A stretch of 64,000 nucleotides of DNA from Pasteurella multocida subsp. multocida OH4807 (GCA_000973525.1 CP004391.1:1930001-1994000), one strand, 5' to 3'; positions 31,702-41,119 are shown, numbered from the stretch's first letter. The notes: generated by a model from the sequence alone, not told the origin. A program made the numbers and translations.

Positions 31702-31731
31702 ACTATACTGTTGTTATATACAGGTTGTCAA
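31702..31731 (-). promoter_or_regulatory. SOS promoter of the UmuD-like gene
   Basis: On the minus strand TTGACA (31726-31731) is a perfect -35, followed by an 18-base spacer and TATAGT (31702-31707) as -10. LexA box 2 fills the spacer exactly, so bound LexA would block polymerase. Confidence 0.8.
31706..31725 (-). promoter_or_regulatory. LexA box 2
   Basis: A second CTGT-N8-ACAG operator, 27 bases centre to centre from box 1, sits between the -35 and -10 elements of the same promoter. Confidence 0.85.
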
Positions 31732-32029
31732 GCATCATTTGCACGGTTTTGAAATAAAATTACACAAGAACTGTTTGTTAATTGTTCTTTTTGCTGGTTT
31801 TGAGCGCTTTTTTTTGCGCTGTTTTTTATTTAAAAAAGCAGGTATGAAATAATATATTTTCTAACGATGAATGGCTTATTTTTAATAGGTAAGGGTTAAT
31901 TTGGTAAAAATAGCAAATTTAATATTTTATTTAAGTAAAAAGTAGGCTATCTTTAGCGCTGTTAGGGGGATCAAGTCTTTGATCTAAGTATTTACCACGT
32001 GCATTTGCACAATATTACGTGATTTAATT
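31732..32029. other. AT-rich interval upstream of sstT
   Basis: About 300 bases without a gene. Near the sstT end there are two small dyads, GATCAA-GTCT-TTGATC (about 31969-31984) and GTGCA-TT-TGCAC (about 31999-32010). Either could be an operator, but I recognise neither. Confidence 0.5.
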
Positions 32030-33271
32030 ATGAACACATCTCGTTTATTTAGCTTATTTTTTCAAGGGAACTTGGTTAAGCGTATTTTTATTGGTCTTGT
32101 TTTGGGACTTATCGTTGCATTGATTACACCAGCGTTACAAAGTACACTCGGTTTTAACTTAGCCGAAAAAGTTGGGGTATTAGGTACGATTTTTGTACGC
32201 TCATTACGCGCAGTTGCGCCAATTTTAATTTTTGTGTTAGTAATGGCAGCCATTGCGAATAAGAAAATCGGCACAAAAAGCAATATGAAGTCTATCGTTG
32301 TATTATATCTTTTAGGGACATTTTTAGCCGCTCTGACTGCCGTGATTGCAGGCTTCTTATTCCCAAGTGAAGTGGCTTTAGCCACAAAAGAAGACATGAC
32401 TTCTGCGCCACAAGGCGTTGGGCAAGTCTTATTAACGTTAGTTTTTAATGTGGTGGATAACCCATTAAATGCGTTATTTAAGGCAAATTTCATTGGGGTA
32501 TTAGCTTGGTCTATTGGTTTAGGTTTGGCTTTACGCCACGCTTCTGAAAGTACGAAAGTCATGGTGGCGGATCTCGCTGAAGCTGTGTCAAAAATTGTTT
32601 ATGTGATTATTGCGTTTGCGCCGATTGGGGTATTTGGTTTAGTGAGTGAAACCTTGGCTGATAAAGGTCTAGCTGCATTAGGCGGTTATGTACACTTATT
32701 AACCGTGTTAATCGGCTCAATGGTATTTGTGGCTTTTGTGATTAATCCAATTTTGGTTTATTGGAAAATTCGTCGTAACCCGTATCCATTAGTTTGGACA
32801 TGTGTACGTGAAAGCGGTGTTACTGCGTTCTTTACACGTAGTTCTGCAGCAAATATTCCCGTCAATATTAATCTTGCAAAACGTTTAAATTTAGATGAAG
32901 AGACTTATTCTGTTTCTATTCCATTGGGTGCAACGATCAATATGGCTGGCGCGGCGATTACTGTGACTATTTTAACGTTAGCTGCAGTACATACTTTAAA
33001 TATTGAAGTGTCATTTTTTAGTGCCCTATTGCTAAGCGTTGTCGCAAGTGTTTGTGCTTGTGGTGCATCAGGTGTTGCGGGTGGATCATTATTATTAATT
33101 CCATTAGCTTGTAGTTTATTTGGTATCTCTGATGATGTGGCGGCGCAGATGATTGGCGTTGGCTTTATTATTGGCATCTTACAAGATTCAACTGAAACGG
33201 CTTTAAACTCATCCACTGATGTACTCTTTACTGCAGCTGCTTGTATCGCAGAAGAAAATAAACAGGCTTAA
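32030..33271 (+). CDS. sstT: Serine/threonine:sodium symporter SstT
   Basis: SstT imports serine and threonine with Na+ (DAACS family, related to GltP). The 413-aa membrane protein has the family re-entrant and transport motifs: a serine-rich segment [14 protein letters not shown] near 265-278, [11 protein letters not shown] near 302-312, and the [16 protein letters not shown] stretch near 346-361. Its length is as expected for the family. It is a single-gene unit, with a terminator right after the stop. Confidence 0.95.
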   Translation: MNTSRLFSLFFQGNLVKRIFIGLVLGLIVALITPALQSTLGFNLAEKVGVLGTIFVRSLRAVAPILIFVLVMAAIANKKIGTKSNMKSIVVLYLLGTFLAALTAVIAGFLFPSEVALATKEDMTSAPQGVGQVLLTLVFNVVDNPLNALFKANFIGVLAWSIGLGLALRHASESTKVMVADLAEAVSKIVYVIIAFAPIGVFGLVSETLADKGLAALGGYVHLLTVLIGSMVFVAFVINPILVYWKIRRNPYPLVWTCVRESGVTAFFTRSSAANIPVNINLAKRLNLDEETYSVSIPLGATINMAGAAITVTILTLAAVHTLNIEVSFFSALLLSVVASVCACGASGVAGGSLLLIPLACSLFGISDDVAAQMIGVGFIIGILQDSTETALNSSTDVLFTAAACIAEENKQA

Positions 33272-33290
33272 TCATTATTGTTTACAGTTA

Positions 33291-33318
33291 AAAGCGGATA
33301 AAATATCCGCTTTTTTTT
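33291..33318 (+). terminator. sstT terminator
   Basis: A perfect 10-bp stem AAAGCGGATA / TATCCGCTTT with a three-base loop is followed by T residues, 20 bases past the sstT stop. Confidence 0.92.
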
Positions 33319-33579
33319 ATACCGATAAATGAGTTCGGTGATGAGATATCGAGAACAACAAGGTAATGACATCCTAGATTCTTCACCTTAAAGTGAGTCA
33401 GAGATTGCCTGCTCCTGTAAATTTTATTCCATCATTCTCAGATCGATAGTTTTAATACGTTGCCTAGATGACGCATATATTTGAATTGATTGCGGAATCT
33501 AGGCAATATTCTTATATACAAAGTGCGCGTGAATTTGTTAGACTTTTGTGTGAATTTAACGCATTTAGGAGGATGAACA
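33319..33579. other. Interval upstream of qmcA
   Basis: About 260 bases without a gene. It holds a 10-bp inverted repeat (33460-33506) and, just before qmcA, a strong AGGAGG ribosome site. I could not pick a clear promoter. Confidence 0.5.
33460..33506. repeat. 10-bp inverted repeat upstream of qmcA
   Basis: TTGCCTAGAT at 33460-33469 is exactly complementary to ATCTAGGCAA at 33497-33506, with 27 bases between. It could be a long-loop stem in the leader or a paired binding site. No T tract follows. Confidence 0.6.
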
Positions 33580-34506
33580 ATGGACTTTATTGATGGTTTA
33601 CCTATCGCCACAATTTTTTTTATTGTATTAGTGATTGTGGTGTTATATTCAACACTTAAAACGGTACCACAAGGGTATCATTGGACAATTGAACGGTTTG
33701 GTCGTTATACACGAACGTTAACACCAGGCTTAAATTTTGTGGTGCCTTTTATTGATCGTGTTGGGCGTCGAATCAATATGATGGAACAAGTGCTGGATAT
33801 TCCTTCGCAAGAAGTCATCTCAAAAGATAATGCTAACGTGTCGATTGATGCGGTATGTTTTGTGCAAGTGATTGATGCGCGTAATGCCGCTTATGAAGTC
33901 AATCATTTAGAACAAGCGATCATCAATTTAACAATGACGAATATTCGTACTGTACTCGGCTCCATGGAATTAGATGAAATGTTATCGCAACGTGACTCGA
34001 TCAATAGTCGCTTATTATCGATTGTTGATGAGGCCACAAACCCTTGGGGGATCAAAGTAACACGTATTGAGATTCGTGATGTTCGTCCACCACAAGAATT
34101 GATTGCAGCCATGAACGCACAAATGAAAGCGGAACGTAACAAACGTGCTGACATTCTAGAAGCAGAAGGGGTGCGTCAAGCAGAAATTTTACGTGCAGAA
34201 GGGGATAAACAAGCGCGTATCTTAAAAGCAGAAGGGGAGCGTCAAGAAGCCTTCTTACAAGCAGAAGCTCGTGAACGTGCGGCAGAAGCAGAAGCCCGTG
34301 CAACGCAAATGGTATCTGATGCGATTGCAAGCGGTGATACGAAAGCAATTAACTACTTTATTGCACAAAAATATACCGAAGCGCTTAAAGAAATTGGTGG
34401 GTCAGAAAACAGTAAAGTGGTGTTAATGCCATTAGAAGCCGGAAATTTAATTGGTTCTATTGCGGGGATTGCAGAATTGCTAAAAGGCGAGAAAAAGCCT
34501 AATTAA
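33580..34506 (+). CDS. qmcA: SPFH/stomatin-like membrane protein QmcA
   Basis: QmcA is a band-7 (SPFH) protein that forms oligomeric rings in the inner membrane and associates with the FtsH/HflKC quality-control machinery. The 308-aa protein has one N-terminal membrane helix (about 8-26), the SPFH domain (about 28-190), and an Ala/Glu/Arg-rich coiled coil (about 190-265). Perfect AGGAGG precedes the ATG. nfeD follows within 20 bases, the common stomatin-NfeD pairing. Confidence 0.93.
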   Translation: MDFIDGLPIATIFFIVLVIVVLYSTLKTVPQGYHWTIERFGRYTRTLTPGLNFVVPFIDRVGRRINMMEQVLDIPSQEVISKDNANVSIDAVCFVQVIDARNAAYEVNHLEQAIINLTMTNIRTVLGSMELDEMLSQRDSINSRLLSIVDEATNPWGIKVTRIEIRDVRPPQELIAAMNAQMKAERNKRADILEAEGVRQAEILRAEGDKQARILKAEGERQEAFLQAEARERAAEAEARATQMVSDAIASGDTKAINYFIAQKYTEALKEIGGSENSKVVLMPLEAGNLIGSIAGIAELLKGEKKPN

Positions 34507-34524
34507 TCGAGAAAAGTGAGGTTG

Positions 34525-34977
34525 ATGATGGAATGGTTGTCCAGTTGGAGTCTGTGGCATTGGCTCATTTTAGGTTTTGTACTGCTAATCGCGGAATTGG
34601 TTTTACCTGGTGTATTTTTACTTTGGTGGGGGCTAGCAGCCATTGTGATTGCGGGTGTAATGGCGATATTTCCAAGTTTATCTTTAACCGCACTGTCGAT
34701 TAGTTATGCGGTATTCGCGTTGATTTTGAGTGTGGTGTGGTGGAAATATCAGCACGGTAAAGATAAAGTGGATCAATCACACTCGGCGTTAAATCAACGT
34801 GATCACGCAATGCTCGGTACCAAAGGCACAGTGCAAGAAATTTCGGCTAATGGTATCGGGCGAGGTCATTTTGGCGATACCACTTGGCGAGTTCACGGCA
34901 ACGATCTTGCTGTCGGCGATTTAATCGAAGTTGAACGCGTTGAAGGGATTACGTTACACGTTAAAAAAGTGAATTAA
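34525..34977 (+). CDS. NfeD-like membrane protein
   Basis: This 150-aa protein has the short (non-protease) NfeD layout. Three closely spaced hydrophobic segments lie within residues 1-75, followed by a C-terminal OB-fold beta domain (GTKGTVQEISANGIGRGHFGDTTWRV). Such proteins partner with stomatin/SPFH proteins; here the partner is the preceding qmcA. Start is ATG 34525 or 34528 with GTGAGG upstream; a GTG at 34516 is in frame but overlaps that site. Confidence 0.9.
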   Translation: MMEWLSSWSLWHWLILGFVLLIAELVLPGVFLLWWGLAAIVIAGVMAIFPSLSLTALSISYAVFALILSVVWWKYQHGKDKVDQSHSALNQRDHAMLGTKGTVQEISANGIGRGHFGDTTWRVHGNDLAVGDLIEVERVEGITLHVKKVN

Positions 34978-34983
34978 AAGATT

Positions 34984-35616
34984 ATGAATCATCTTATTAT
35001 TTTTGCACATCCAAATAGCCAAACCAGTTTTAACCGCGCGATGTTGGATGCTGTTGTGCAAGCCAGCCAAACGCAAGATGCGCACACTGTGGTGCGCGAT
35101 CTTTATACGATTAATTTTAATCCTGTTTTATCTTGGGAAGAAATGCAGGCGGTCTATCAAGAGATTATTCCCGCAGAAGTGAAATTTGAGCATCAACTCA
35201 TTCAAAATGCGGATTTAATTAGTTTGATTTATCCATTATGGTGGATGGGCTTTCCTGCAATTTTAAAAGGCTATTTAGATCGCGTATTAAGTTACGGATT
35301 TGCTTATAAAATGGGCGATGACGGGCAGTCAGTAGGTTTACTTGGCGATAAAAAAATGCAACAATTTATCACGATTGGCAATAATGTAGAGAATTATCAA
35401 GGAGTGGGCTTTACTCAATCCTTGAAAGATTGTTTAGTGGACGGCTTATTTAATTATTGTGGTGTTACCGATATTCAACACGAATTTTTCGGTGATATTC
35501 ACATTATTGATGATGCGGCTCGCCAAACAATGTTACAAACGGTAGCTGAAAAAACACAGCAAAATTTGACTGCACTTTTAGCAAGAAATCTTTTAGAGAA
35601 AAAGAATGACAACTGA
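34984..35616 (+). CDS. NAD(P)H-dependent flavodoxin-fold oxidoreductase
   Basis: A 210-aa member of the NQO1/KefF/MdaB flavodoxin-like family, which reduces quinones or similar substrates using FMN or FAD. The phosphate-binding region is LIIFAHPNSQTSFNRAM (residues 4-20). The aromatic PLWWMGFPAILKGYLDRV motif is near 84-101, and ITIGNN near 129-134. It follows nfeD after six bases and overlaps the start of the next gene by 11 bases, so all four genes from qmcA appear to be one operon. The substrate is unknown. Confidence 0.88.
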   Translation: MNHLIIFAHPNSQTSFNRAMLDAVVQASQTQDAHTVVRDLYTINFNPVLSWEEMQAVYQEIIPAEVKFEHQLIQNADLISLIYPLWWMGFPAILKGYLDRVLSYGFAYKMGDDGQSVGLLGDKKMQQFITIGNNVENYQGVGFTQSLKDCLVDGLFNYCGVTDIQHEFFGDIHIIDDAARQTMLQTVAEKTQQNLTALLARNLLEKKNDN

Positions 35617-36184
35617 AAATCAATTAAATCACTTTTCAATGATTAGCCGCCTTTTCGGCAATTTATTTTATCGTTCACCTTGTGATCCTATTTTAGCCAA
35701 CGTCTTTGCATGGTTACAGCAGAAAGGCTTAACCTCACTTTGGGCATTAGATACAGATGCACAAAGCCAACAAGCGATTGATAGCGTACAAATGCCGTTA
35801 GATTTAGCCGCACTTGATAAAGAGTATCAAAAATTATTTGGTGGTGAAAATCCACAAATTAGTCCAAAAATTAGCGCATACAGTGTTGATGTTGATGCAT
35901 TTGTGAATTTCAGAAAAACACGTGGAATGCCAGAGGTGGAAAATGCGGATCATTTTGCATTACTTTTATTAACCGCTTCTTGGATCGAAGATAATTTAGA
36001 TTCAGTGGCGGCTCAACACGCGTTTTTTGAGCAATTCTTATTGCCTTGTGCCAGCAAGTTTCTTACACAAGTCGAAAGCAACGCGACCTTACCTTTCTAT
36101 CGTTCATTAGCGTTATTATCCAAAGAAATTTTAGCAGCAATGGCGGATGAGTTGGAAGAGGAAAGTGCCATTAATGTAGAGTAA
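35606..36184 (+). CDS. TorD/DmsD-family molybdoenzyme chaperone
   Basis: A 192-aa all-alpha protein of the TorD/DmsD/NarJ group. These cytosolic chaperones bind Tat signal peptides and help insert the molybdenum cofactor. The family core is seen in LDKEYQKLFGGENPQISPKISAYSVD, and the Pro/His-rich features of this family are weak. It overlaps the preceding oxidoreductase gene by 11 bases, indicating coupling. No molybdoenzyme gene is next to it, which is unusual for this family; the client enzyme must be encoded elsewhere. Confidence 0.85.
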   Translation: MTTENQLNHFSMISRLFGNLFYRSPCDPILANVFAWLQQKGLTSLWALDTDAQSQQAIDSVQMPLDLAALDKEYQKLFGGENPQISPKISAYSVDVDAFVNFRKTRGMPEVENADHFALLLLTASWIEDNLDSVAAQHAFFEQFLLPCASKFLTQVESNATLPFYRSLALLSKEILAAMADELEEESAINVE

Positions 36185-36204
36185 CCCAAGGGAATTATGA
36201 GAAC

Positions 36205-36233
36205 AAAAAGCAGAGGTAAACATCTGCTTTTTT
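36205..36233 (+). terminator. Terminator after the qmcA-torD cluster
   Basis: A stem AAAAAGCAGA / TCTGCTTTTT with an 8-nt loop and T tail lies 20 bases past the torD stop. Its symmetry lets it serve the convergent lpxL transcript too. Confidence 0.88.
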
Positions 36234-36265
36234 GTTACTAGGCTTATCGCGATTTCTGCTTAAAC

Positions 36266-37204
36266 TTATTCGTCATACAGGTTGGATAGGTTTTCATCAG
36301 GACGTGTTTTAAAGCGACGATGTAACCACATATATTGTTCTATACCATGCATAATTTCCGTTTCCACGACATTGTTCATTCGAATAGCAATGTTGGTTTC
36401 ATCCTTAATATCCGTAAAATCGACGGGAGGTGAAATTTTGACAGTATAGCCTGAACCATCAGAATTGCGTAGGGGGGCAAAAGGGATCACTTTGCTATTT
36501 GGAGAGGCTTTTAACAAGTAATAACTTCCTGTTGTTGTTGCTGCATCAGGAACGGCAAAAAATGGCACAAAGACGGCATTTTTGCGACCATAATCGTGGT
36601 CAGGCGCATACCAAATAATTTCCCCTTGACGTAGTGCGCGAATCATCCCACGTAAGTCTTTGCGATCGAGCATATCTTTATTAGAACGTAGGCGACCACG
36701 GACTTGTAACCAGTCCATTGCAGGATTGTCATTTGGTCGATAAACGCCGATGCCAGGTTGATGCAAGCCGACAATGCGCGCTCCTAATTCTAATGTAAGA
36801 AAATGTACGCCAACTAGAATGATACCATCTTGTTGGTGCTGTTTTAAATATTCTAATCCTTCAATTTTGGACCATTTTTTTATACGGGCATCAGACCAAA
36901 ACCACGCCATTCCTGTTTCGATAATCGCCATGCCTGTTGCTTTTAAATTGGCTTGTAATAGGGTTTCAATGTGTTGTTCTGAATAATGCGGAAAACAGAG
37001 CTGTAAATTACGTCTAGCGATTTTTGCACGGCGTTTACCCACACTTAATTTCGTGAATAGCCAGCCGAGCCCATTACCAATTTTCAGTAGTATTGGGTAG
37101 GGTAAACACAGGATTAAACGCCATAAACCAACGCCTAACCAAAATCCCCAATAGTTTGGTTTTAAGAAAGCTTTTTGAAATGTAGGTAATTTAAAATTTG
37201 CCAT
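36266..37204 (-). CDS. lpxL: Lipid A biosynthesis lauroyl/myristoyl acyltransferase LpxL (HtrB)
   Basis: This inner-membrane enzyme adds the first secondary acyl chain to Kdo2-lipid IVA. The 312-aa protein aligns throughout with E. coli LpxL. It has an N-terminal membrane anchor (about 18-38), the catalytic HX4E motif in VHFLTLELGAR, the GVYRPNDNPAMDWLQ segment, LDRKDLRGMIRAL, WYAPDHDYGRKN, and the end QYMWLHRRFKTRP. It is divergent from hldE, as in Haemophilus, grouping lipid A and inner-core heptose synthesis. The acyl donor length cannot be read from sequence. Confidence 0.94.
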   Translation of the reverse strand: MANFKLPTFQKAFLKPNYWGFWLGVGLWRLILCLPYPILLKIGNGLGWLFTKLSVGKRRAKIARRNLQLCFPHYSEQHIETLLQANLKATGMAIIETGMAWFWSDARIKKWSKIEGLEYLKQHQQDGIILVGVHFLTLELGARIVGLHQPGIGVYRPNDNPAMDWLQVRGRLRSNKDMLDRKDLRGMIRALRQGEIIWYAPDHDYGRKNAVFVPFFAVPDAATTTGSYYLLKASPNSKVIPFAPLRNSDGSGYTVKISPPVDFTDIKDETNIAIRMNNVVETEIMHGIEQYMWLHRRFKTRPDENLSNLYDE

Positions 37205-37414
37205 AAAATCGTTTGAGTATCTTAAGTGATGATGACCTGAAGACTATCTGTAATGTTGCCTATTATGGCATAAATAGGACGTGAATATTACTAGTTATCT
37301 CATAATAAGTATCCCTATCTTGTAAAAAAGTGACACTATTTCATTGAATTTGAGGGGAAATTGCCTTTTTCCTATGTTAAAATCAGTAAAATTTTTACAC
37401 AGAGAGAAATTCAA

Positions 37415-38845
37415 ATGTTTCAATATTCAGCAGAGTTTCATAAAGCAAAAGTATTGGTGTTAGGTGATGTGATGCTTGATCGTTACTGGTTCGGCGCGAC
37501 AAACCGTATTTCACCTGAGGCGCCAGTCCCAGTTGTACGTGTACAAGCACATGAAGAACGTGCAGGTGGCGCGGCAAACGTGGCAATGAACATTGCCTCC
37601 CTTAATGTACCCGTACAATTATTAGGTCTGACAGGGCAGGATGAAGCGGGAAGTGCGTTAACCAATTTATTGGCTAAACATCGTATTGATTGCGATTTTG
37701 TTCAGTTGGATACACACCCAACAATTACTAAACTACGTATTCTTTCTCGCCACCAGCAATTATTGCGTTTGGATTTCGAAGAGGACTTCCAGCAAGTGAC
37801 CAGTGAAGCGCTATTAGAAAAATTCGCAAGTGCGGTACAACATTATGGTGCCTTAGTGCTCTCTGATTACGGTAAAGGGACATTAAACCAAGTACAGAAT
37901 ATGATTCAAATTGCTCGTCAAGCTAAGATCCCTGTTTTAATTGATCCGAAAGGAACGGATTTCGAACGTTACCGCGGTGCCACTTTATTAACACCAAATA
38001 TGTCAGAGTTTGAAGCGGTAGTCGGTAAGTGCCAGTCAGAAGAGGAAATCATTGAGAAAGGGTTAAAGCTGATTGCAGACTTTGATTTGACCGCATTATT
38101 AGTGACGCGTTCTGAAAAAGGCATGACATTATTACGTCCAAATCAGCCAGCTTTCCATCTTGCCACCGAAGCAAAAGAAGTGTTTGATGTGACGGGGGCG
38201 GGCGATACTGTGATCAGTGTGTTAGCCACGGCATTAGCGGATGGTCGTACTTTTGAAGAAGCATGCTATTTAGCCAATGTTGCAGCGGGTATTGTAGTCG
38301 GCAAATTGGGGACATCAACAGTTTCTACCGTTGAATTAGAAAATGCCATTCATGGACGTTCGAATACGGGGTTCGGAATTATGAGTGAAGCCGATTTAAA
38401 AACTGTGGTGGCTCAAGCAAAAGCACGTGGTGAAAAGATTGTGATGACCAATGGTTGCTTTGATATTTTACATCCTGGTCATGTTTCTTATTTAGAAAAT
38501 GCACGTAAATTAGGGGATCGTTTAATTGTGGCCGTCAATAGTGATGCCTCTGTTAAACGCTTGAAAGGTGAAACTCGCCCAATTAATGATTTACAAGCAA
38601 GAATGGCAGTATTAGCAGGGCTTTCCTCAGTGGATTGGTTAGTGGAGTTTAATGAAGATACGCCACAACGTTTAATTGGTGAAATTTTGCCAGATTTATT
38701 GGTGAAAGGTGGGGATTATAAGCCAGAAGAGATTGCGGGTAGTAAAGAGGTGTGGGCAAATGGTGGGGAAGTTCGCGTGCTCAATTTTGAAAATGGCTGT
38801 TCAACCACCAATGTCATTACTAAAATTAAACAATTGAAAGAGTAA
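37415..38845 (+). CDS. hldE: Bifunctional heptose kinase/adenylyltransferase HldE
   Basis: HldE makes ADP-heptose precursors for the LPS inner core. The N-terminal PfkB-type kinase (about 1-318) has the [10 protein letters not shown] motif with catalytic Asp. The C-terminal cytidylyltransferase-fold domain (about 343-476) has the nucleotide site [14 protein letters not shown]. Start at ATG 37415 with AGAGAG upstream gives 476 aa and the family start [18 protein letters not shown]. Starting at an upstream in-frame ATG (37361) would add 18 residues without family match. Divergent from lpxL. Confidence 0.95.
   Translation: MFQYSAEFHKAKVLVLGDVMLDRYWFGATNRISPEAPVPVVRVQAHEERAGGAANVAMNIASLNVPVQLLGLTGQDEAGSALTNLLAKHRIDCDFVQLDTHPTITKLRILSRHQQLLRLDFEEDFQQVTSEALLEKFASAVQHYGALVLSDYGKGTLNQVQNMIQIARQAKIPVLIDPKGTDFERYRGATLLTPNMSEFEAVVGKCQSEEEIIEKGLKLIADFDLTALLVTRSEKGMTLLRPNQPAFHLATEAKEVFDVTGAGDTVISVLATALADGRTFEEACYLANVAAGIVVGKLGTSTVSTVELENAIHGRSNTGFGIMSEADLKTVVAQAKARGEKIVMTNGCFDILHPGHVSYLENARKLGDRLIVAVNSDASVKRLKGETRPINDLQARMAVLAGLSSVDWLVEFNEDTPQRLIGEILPDLLVKGGDYKPEEIAGSKEVWANGGEVRVLNFENGCSTTNVITKIKQLKE
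37828..37836 (+). repeat. DNA uptake signal core (USS)
   Basis: Exact AAGTGCGGT inside hldE. Confidence 0.9.
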
Positions 38846-38864
38846 ATACCCCACTTATCTAAAT

Positions 38865-38890
38865 AAAAGCAATCAATGGATTGCTTTTAT
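38865..38890. terminator. Bidirectional terminator between hldE and csdE
   Basis: A perfect 10-bp stem AAAAGCAATC / GATTGCTTTT with a four-base loop lies between convergent genes, with T-rich tails on both strands. Confidence 0.9.
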
Positions 38891-38910
38891 TTTTTATGTG
38901 GAAGTGTAAA

Positions 38911-39300
38911 TTAACCGATCTTTTTGAGCAGGTGTAATTGTTGTTCAATTTGTTTTAACCCATTTAATCGGGTTGAGCTAAGCCGCTGTGCAATACCTAA
39001 ATCTGAAAAATACGTATGAATATCAAATTGTTGCAGCTGTTCAGCGGTTTTACCATTGATCTCTTCTAATAGGATCCAAAGTAAGCCATTAATAATACGT
39101 GCTTCACTGAACGCATGAAATTGAAAAATTCGGTCATTTTTTTCGATGTGTTGAAACCAGACTTTTGCTTCACAACCTGAAATCAATTGCATATGGCTCA
39201 ATTGCGCTTCTGGTGGACGCATTAATTGTTTACCTGCTTGGATGATTAAGCGGTAACGCTCTTCCCATGTTTTACAAGAAATGAGTTGTTGTTTTATCAT
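38911..39300 (-). CDS. csdE: Sulfur acceptor protein CsdE (SufE family)
   Basis: CsdE accepts persulfide sulfur from the cysteine desulfurase CsdA. The 129-aa SufE-like protein has the acceptor Cys in LISGCEAKVWFQ (about residue 41) and the ARIINGLLWILL helix typical of the family. Its ATG directly abuts the csdA stop, so the pair is translationally linked. Its C-terminal part ends in a basic/hydrophobic helix. Confidence 0.92.
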   Translation of the reverse strand: MIKQQLISCKTWEERYRLIIQAGKQLMRPPEAQLSHMQLISGCEAKVWFQHIEKNDRIFQFHAFSEARIINGLLWILLEEINGKTAEQLQQFDIHTYFSDLGIAQRLSSTRLNGLKQIEQQLHLLKKIG

Positions 39301-40500
39301 TTAAACGAGTAACTCCAGTGCCTTATCGAGTGCATGAAAAAATGCCTCGATATCTGCTTGTTGATTATACGGTGCGAAGGATAATCGCAATGTACTTGCT
39401 TGTCCTAACCGTGCTAAATACGGTTGAGCACAATGTTCTCCCGCACGTAATGCAATATGTTGTTCTGCTAATAATGTCGCGATATCGGATGTGTCAAGAT
39501 GATCGAATACAAAGCAGACGACAGAACTTGGTTGGGGCGAATTAAATAACCGACAATGAGGATACTGCTGTAGCCGTGTTTTACATTGTGTAGCAAGCTG
39601 TATTGTATAACTTTCCGCTTGGTACTTATCCCATTGTGTTAACCAAGCTAATACCGCATTGAAACCAATGACCCCTGCAATGTTTGGCGTACCTGCTTCT
39701 AAACGATAAGGTAAAGGGGCGAAGTTGATGTGTTGTTTGGAGACGCGATCAACCATTTTACCGCCAAATTGATAAGGCTGGAGAAGCGCAAGGGTGTGTA
39801 ATTTTCCCGCTAATACCCCGAGCCCATTTGGACCATATAGTTTATGTGCAGAAAACGCGAGAAAGTCCGCATCTAATTGCTGGATATCAATTTCGACATG
39901 ACTAATAGCTTGAGCGGCATCAACTAACACTAAAGCATCACTCTGTTGGCGAATTAACTGAATTAATTGTTTAATGGGTTGTTCAGTGCCCGTCACATTT
40001 GAAACAAAATTCAGTGCCACCAATTTAGTGTGGGGAGTTAACATATTCACTAATGCGGTTTCATCAATTAACCATTGATCTGTTATCGGTAAAATTCGTA
40101 ATCTTGCACCGCACTTTTGTGCAATTTGATGCCAAGTAACAAAATTCGCATGGTGGTCTGCTTCACTAATAATAATTTCATCTTGTGTCGTAAAGTGTGG
40201 TAAGAGACCTTGGGCAACTAAATTGATGGCTTGTGTTGTGCCAGATGTCCAAATAATGCAGTCACTCGATTCAGCATGAATAAGCGTTTTGACGCGTTCA
40301 CGAGCTTGTTCATATTGTTCTGTTTGTTGTGCATCATATTGGCTACGGTGAACTGAGCCAGCTGATTGGTAAAACGCGACAGTGGCATCAAGGAGGACCT
40401 GAGGCTTCAGCGTTGTTGCTGCGCTGTCTAAGTATGTCACCGCATTTGCTTGTTGAAAATACGGAAAATGTTGTCGAAAATCTGTAGGATGAAAAGCCAT
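39301..40500 (-). CDS. csdA: Cysteine desulfurase CsdA
   Basis: CsdA removes sulfur from cysteine (or sulfinate) with PLP and passes it to CsdE. The 399-aa class V aminotransferase-fold protein has the PLP-binding Lys in FSAHKLYGPNG, the ADHHANF segment, and the active-site loop Cys in RAGEHCAQP near 350. Its N-terminus YLDSAATTLKP is typical. It shares one base with the upstream nuclease gene (TAATG). CsdA rather than SufS is chosen because csdE is the partner and no suf genes are present. Confidence 0.92.
   Translation of the reverse strand: MAFHPTDFRQHFPYFQQANAVTYLDSAATTLKPQVLLDATVAFYQSAGSVHRSQYDAQQTEQYEQARERVKTLIHAESSDCIIWTSGTTQAINLVAQGLLPHFTTQDEIIISEADHHANFVTWHQIAQKCGARLRILPITDQWLIDETALVNMLTPHTKLVALNFVSNVTGTEQPIKQLIQLIRQQSDALVLVDAAQAISHVEIDIQQLDADFLAFSAHKLYGPNGLGVLAGKLHTLALLQPYQFGGKMVDRVSKQHINFAPLPYRLEAGTPNIAGVIGFNAVLAWLTQWDKYQAESYTIQLATQCKTRLQQYPHCRLFNSPQPSSVVCFVFDHLDTSDIATLLAEQHIALRAGEHCAQPYLARLGQASTLRLSFAPYNQQADIEAFFHALDKALELLV
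40108..40116 (-). repeat. DNA uptake signal core (USS)
   Basis: Exact ACCGCACTT inside csdA. Confidence 0.9.
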
Positions 40501-40985
40501 TAATGTATTCTCTTTTGTTTACGCCAGTGTTCTGGTGAAATGGGATGCGCATCTTGCCATAACCCAAGATGTTGTTGCTGTGCATGGCGTTGTGCTCGTC
40601 GATAAATTTCATCAGGTTGATATTTTTCATACGCCCATGCCATGCCCACTTTCACCAGCGTTAAATTGATGTTCTTACCTTGAGCCGTATAGACAACAGC
40701 CAATGTGCGTTGATAGGCATCATAGCCTGATATATTTAGTTTCACTTGTTGTTGATATATCAATTGGGCTAAAACCTGTTTTGCTTTTGTGCCAAATGGT
40801 TGATGCTTCTCAGGCGCATCAATATTAGCAAGTCGAACCCGAATTGACTTATGATTTTTTAGCAAGCAAGTGAATGTGTCGCCATCGCTAATACTGACTA
40901 CTTTACAGAGTAGGGGGCGATGCGCGAAGCTACAGCTGCTAAAAAATAAACAAAATAACAGAATAATTCGGTGTTTTAGATACAT
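40500..40985 (-). CDS. Exported thermonuclease-family nuclease
   Basis: A 161-aa staphylococcal-nuclease-fold (SNase) protein with a hydrophobic signal region (residues 1-21). The sequence LFFSSC could be a lipobox, making it a lipoprotein. Catalytic positions are seen in SDGDTF (Asp), VRLANIDAPE (Arg and Glu) and YQRTLAVVY (Arg). It probably degrades nucleic acid in the periplasm or at the surface. Such nucleases may matter in a naturally transformable organism, but that is inference. Its stop overlaps the csdA start. Confidence 0.88.
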   Translation of the reverse strand: MYLKHRIILLFCLFFSSCSFAHRPLLCKVVSISDGDTFTCLLKNHKSIRVRLANIDAPEKHQPFGTKAKQVLAQLIYQQQVKLNISGYDAYQRTLAVVYTAQGKNINLTLVKVGMAWAYEKYQPDEIYRRAQRHAQQQHLGLWQDAHPISPEHWRKQKRIH

Positions 40986-41119
40986 GAAAACAAAATAAGT
41001 GATAAAACTACAGTATTCTACCTAAAAACTAACAAAATATGAAAAATGCGCGTAAAATATTGCTTCATTTTTATATCAGAAAGTCGCATTTCTAAGTCAA
41101 CAGGTGAAGGGGAGTAACA

